Positions 60,770-64,000 of a stretch of 64,000 bases of DNA are shown here, piece by piece. How positions within the stretch are numbered: the first letter of the stretch is position 1; every line of letters starts with the position of its first letter. Source of the stretch: Quercus robur (taxonomy: Eukaryota; Streptophyta; Magnoliopsida; Fagales; Fagaceae); contig NC_065541.1 of NCBI RefSeq assembly GCF_932294415.1, forward strand, positions 57,452,290 to 57,516,289, written 5' to 3'. The notes under the pieces are model-generated. The model saw nothing but the letters and a program-made list of their open reading frames with translations. It ran no database searches and was not told where the DNA came from. A program made the translations under genes and the position numbers.

Positions 60770-61447
60770 TGTTGGAAATGATTTCTATGATGACCCAGCC
60801 CCAAGTTCTCAATGGCCTTTGAGGTTGGGCTCCCAATTTATTTGTTTAAAGTGGGTAAAGAGTTTTCTACTATGGGTAAATCCCTTTAAGGCTAACCTAA
60901 CAGCCCAAGTGAAGGAATTTGAGACCTAAATTGAATCTTATCCCCCTCTATGTGTTTCTCGTGGAGTCTCGGGCTATGTATTGAGCTTCCTTCTCTTTAA
61001 CTATATCTCTTTTTTTTCTTCTTGTGTATCACTCTCTCTCTCCCCCCCCCCCCCCCCCCCCAAGATTTTCCAACCCCCGATCTCACTCCTTCAACCCCCA
61101 TTTATAGACTTCCCTTAGTGGGGTTGTCATGACAATGGGAGGGGCTTTTTATGCTAGTGGAGTCCTTCTGGGATATATTCCTAACCAGATGGAACCCACT
61201 TCTCATGACAGATGTGACTACCTTGAAACTTGCACCTGTCGCCAAACGGTGCGCAACATACGATTTTCCCCAAGGCACTATCGTTACTGTTCAGTTCAGT
61301 CCCCAACTTGGTATTGACCCCTGAACTGACACAAACCCCGATCTGCTGTTGATCCCCGAATTGATATGGTCCCTGATATGCCATTGGGCCTATAATTCTT
61401 GGGCATATGGAGGTTAAAGGGTTGGACCCATACCTAATGCTCGCACA
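60770..61447 (+). repeat. Probable LTR fossil related in style to the LTR at 605-1287
   Basis: Starts TGTTGG near 60770 and ends near CGCACA. It shares GGGCTC.CAATTTATTTGT and the following ACTATGGGT-type word with the LTR at 605-1287, and has a CT/C-run leader (61029-61062). No adjoining coding region is seen, so it may be a solo LTR. Ends are uncertain. Confidence 0.45.
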
Positions 61448-62399
61448 GTTTCATTTCCATTATTGTACACCACATATATATATACATGAAATGCATTTCA
61501 TTTATTTTACATCGTAATTTCTAATTGAATAAAAAATTCATAAAATCAAAAACAAAATTTGCAAAATGAAACAAAATTTAGATACAATTCATACAATTCC
61601 TTAGGTGCAATGAATCAATATCGTAATTAAAGTCAAACAAATAGTTACATTGAATTTAATTGTCCTTGAAAAAGATAACACAATTTGTCAAACACTAGAG
61701 AGCATTATAGAGATTCTGGGCAAAGAGAGGTATTATTTTGGTGGAGTTTTCAGCTCAAACACTTTGTGCAAAATTTGTATTGTTGGGCTTTGAATTTTAG
61801 AGGAGACAAGTCAATAAAGGGTCTGCTACACTAGTCTTGGACTTTACCAACCAAAGGGGCTTGAATCTCCCTAAAAAGAGCGAGATACCCGTGTCTCTGT
61901 TTAATTGTGTTGAGATTCTCCTCAAGTAAATTTATTGTAATTTTATTTCAATTTCTCTTGTATTTTCACCAATGCATTGAGATTGAGGGCATTTGGTAGA
62001 GGAACACTAGATTAGCTTCTCCTTAAGAAAGGATTTGGCTTTTTACTAAGTAATTATACAAGGGTTTTTTTTGTGTGTGTTTGGGGAGAAAGAGAAGGGG
62101 GGGGGGGGGGGCAATAGAAGCAGCCAAAAGCTTATATTCAAATTAGGTCTCAGGTTTGTGATTTTGTCAATTAGAATTCCTAACTTATAAAAATCATTTA
62201 TAGTTAGTCTTTGCCCATCTCCATATTCATCTTTGTCATTATAGATGATAACAAAATAAAGAAAAACAAGAAACCAATAATAAAATTTTGCATTTCATTC
62301 AAGACTTTTAACTTTTTCACATCTTTTTTATTTGTGTTTTGTTAGTTTGTCATTTGATATCAAAGTTGGATGGAATGATTAGTTCAACTCAAGTGAGAG

Positions 62400-62830
62400 A
62401 GTAAATTGGAAAAAGAAAATGTAGGGATCTGGGGTCGGTAACCAAGACTTGCTCAGCATTGTTGGGATAGGTCCAGTCCAGTACCCGTAGTGTGTGGACA
62501 TAGGATCAGTACTCGGGGATAGCTATTAGTTGCTGAATTGGGCTTGGCCCGATGTCAACAAATGGGTTGGAGACGACCGAAGACTCACCAGTCAAATATA
62601 GGATCGGTAACTGAACACTATTAGTGTTTTGGGGAAATCCACTATCAAACGCTGTTTGGGGTCTGCTACAAGTTTCAAGAAAATCTTCAAAATGTGCCAA
62701 TTTACGAGGGATTCTAGGCAGAAGTGAGGACCACATGGGAAAAGGTGGAGAAGTAATCATTTGGGTCTCTACTAAGAGGAGACTATAAAAAGGAAGTGAG
62801 GAAGAATGAAAGGGTGGTTGGCAAACACAA
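62400..62830 (+). repeat. Possible LTR fragment with TATAAAAAGG box
   Basis: A GC-richer block with GGGGTCGGTAACC, repeated GATCGGTAACT and CTATAAAAAGGAAG (62781-62794) looks like the promoter half of an LTR. It has no coding frame and undefined ends. Confidence 0.3.
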
Positions 62831-63785
62831 AGAGAGGTGTGAGATAATGAGAGAAGAGAAGGGAGAGAGGAGGGATTAGAGAGGATAAAGATTAGGCTTG
62901 TGACAAAGAAGGTTAGAAGATTGGGTTCTCAAGGCAGCGTTTGAAGTAATAACTAGTAGGAGTGCAAGGAAACCCACCAACAAATAAATTGGGAGCCCAA
63001 ATTCTCCATTCCAAAAGGAAGCACCACTGGATTTGGGTACCACAGAAAAAATAATTAACAACTACTCCTAATTTGACAAAAAAAATTAAATCTTAATTAC
63101 TAATTTGACAATTGAAGTAAAAATATCTAGGGATTAAACTAAACTTTAGCCTTATTTTTTAATTAGCCAAAAATAGAAAGTAGACATATGTGTTGGAGTC
63201 TAATTTCAAAAATCTCCCATTGAATTATATGATAATATATGATATTCACAACCAAACAATGTATACGATATCCAGACTAAAATATTAAAATACAATATCC
63301 AGGAAATCCTATCAATTTCTTCAACAATATTGTGTTTGAAAAGAATTAATCAAAGCATAAGAGAACAAAACAACAACAACAAAGTAGCAAGAATTAAACA
63401 GGCACAAAAATGTCCATTAAAACACTCGACATAAACGAATGCCAACAAAAAGTCAAAACAAAAAAAAAAAAATTCTTTTCTTGTCTGTTATTCACATCAT
63501 ATACAAGTATAAACAAAACTATCAATTCCTTTTACCCTCAAAACGAATCAATCTAACCCTAACTCGTGTTAACCACAAAGGTTTAAAAAAAAAAAAAAAT
63601 TACCTCAAAACAAAATGATAAAAATATAAAAGCCCACCAGTAAGTGAAGTTACAGTCGAATAAGGCATCATTTAGGAAGCACGAATACTTTATTTGGGTG
63701 TTGTATTCGTGTACTATCTACCTGTTATAATTTAAAAAAAAAAAATTGACGTATCACACCTGTACCTGTGTGCATGCTTCCTAGG
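62831..63785. other. 3' flank of the kinase gene, nothing recognised
   Basis: AT-rich, with A-runs at 63460-63472 and 63586-63599. It probably includes the kinase 3' UTR close to 63785. Confidence 0.4.
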
Positions 63786-64000
63786 TCACCGAGGGGCCAA
63801 GGAAACCGAAAAATCGGTGGGTAAGCCAATCTGGTCAGCCCAATGCTGAGACTCCAAATACAACTTGGAAACCAAAAGTGCGACCCGACCCATATCGGGT
63901 CTCTTATTCGGATCCTCCTCAACGCACTCCAACGCCAACCTCACCATCTTCTCCGCCACTTCCACCGGGTACGAGTCCCGCAATCTCCGGTCGACCCATT
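63786..64000 (-). CDS. Receptor-like protein kinase, C-terminal end (partial)
   Basis: The frame enters from the right edge and ends with TGA at 63786-63788. The 71 visible codons contain the end of a Ser/Thr kinase domain, subdomain XI: MVRLALECVEEDPNKRPDMG, with the invariant Arg. A short tail follows, SKLYLESQHWADQIG then LPTDFSVSLAPR. This pattern is typical of plant receptor-like kinases; I think of LysM-type or related groups but cannot assign one. The rest of the gene lies beyond the window. Confidence 0.75.
   Translation of the reverse strand, partial: WVDRRLRDSYPVEVAEKMVRLALECVEEDPNKRPDMGRVALLVSKLYLESQHWADQIGLPTDFSVSLAPR

Overview
The window looks like nuclear DNA of a eudicot plant, probably a woody species. 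It is AT-rich, its genes carry many short GT-AG introns, and most of the space between genes is derived from transposons. The closest relatives I recognise for the proteins are Arabidopsis-type plant families. I suspect a Fagales-like tree from the style of the MITEs and LTRs, but that is only an impression. There are no prokaryotic features.

Five complete host genes and one partial gene can be read. On the + strand: (1) a 14-exon full-length ABCG transporter of the ABCG24/ABCG28 type (3952-13517, 1113 codons) and (2) a 10-exon zinc alcohol dehydrogenase-like 6 (20139-25182, 384 aa). On the - strand: (3) a single-exon F-box protein (32261-33646, 461 aa), (4) an 11-exon plastid-type GET3B ATPase (47271-52988, 409 aa), (5) a 2-exon DNL-type zinc-finger (Zim17/HEP) protein (54551-57034, 199 aa) and (6) the last 71 codons of a receptor-like kinase (63786-64000). 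I joined all exon models by hand, and each spliced frame closes exactly.

Two 5'-truncated ABCG pseudocopies lie downstream of the intact gene. Copy 2 (27377-30372) is recent. It contains exons 12-14 plus about 1 kb of 3' flank and is nearly identical to its parent in introns as well as exons. Copy 3 (42839-45930) contains exons 10-14 and is older. A SINE in intron 13 and a roughly 560 bp insert in intron 12 are present in copies 1 and 2, while copy 3 shows the empty sites, so the order of events can be read directly.

Layout: 1-1287, edge of an old antisense Ty3/gypsy-type LTR element. 1288-3951, MITE and 165-bp tandem repeats. 3952-13517, ABCG. 13518-20138, transposon-rich gap with two long-TIR Mutator-like elements that share iterated GAGTC/GACTC palindromes. 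20139-25182, ADH. 25183-32260, repeats and ABCG copy 2. F-box gene. 34618-42838, a nest of hAT pieces, a LINE tail, a ubiquitin-protease-like foldback, a very long ACATAC/TATGTT hairpin and LTR remains. 42839-45930, ABCG copy 3. GET3B and the DNL gene in tandem. 57035-63785, repeats only. Kinase end.

The genes do not form a pathway. GET3B (plastid tail-anchored protein targeting) and the DNL protein (organellar Hsp70 escort) are both organelle proteostasis factors, but their adjacency is probably chance. I found no clearly new multi-gene system. The most unusual signals are the shared palindrome array of the two Mutator-like elements, the foldback gene fragment, and the insertion chronology in the ABCG copies.
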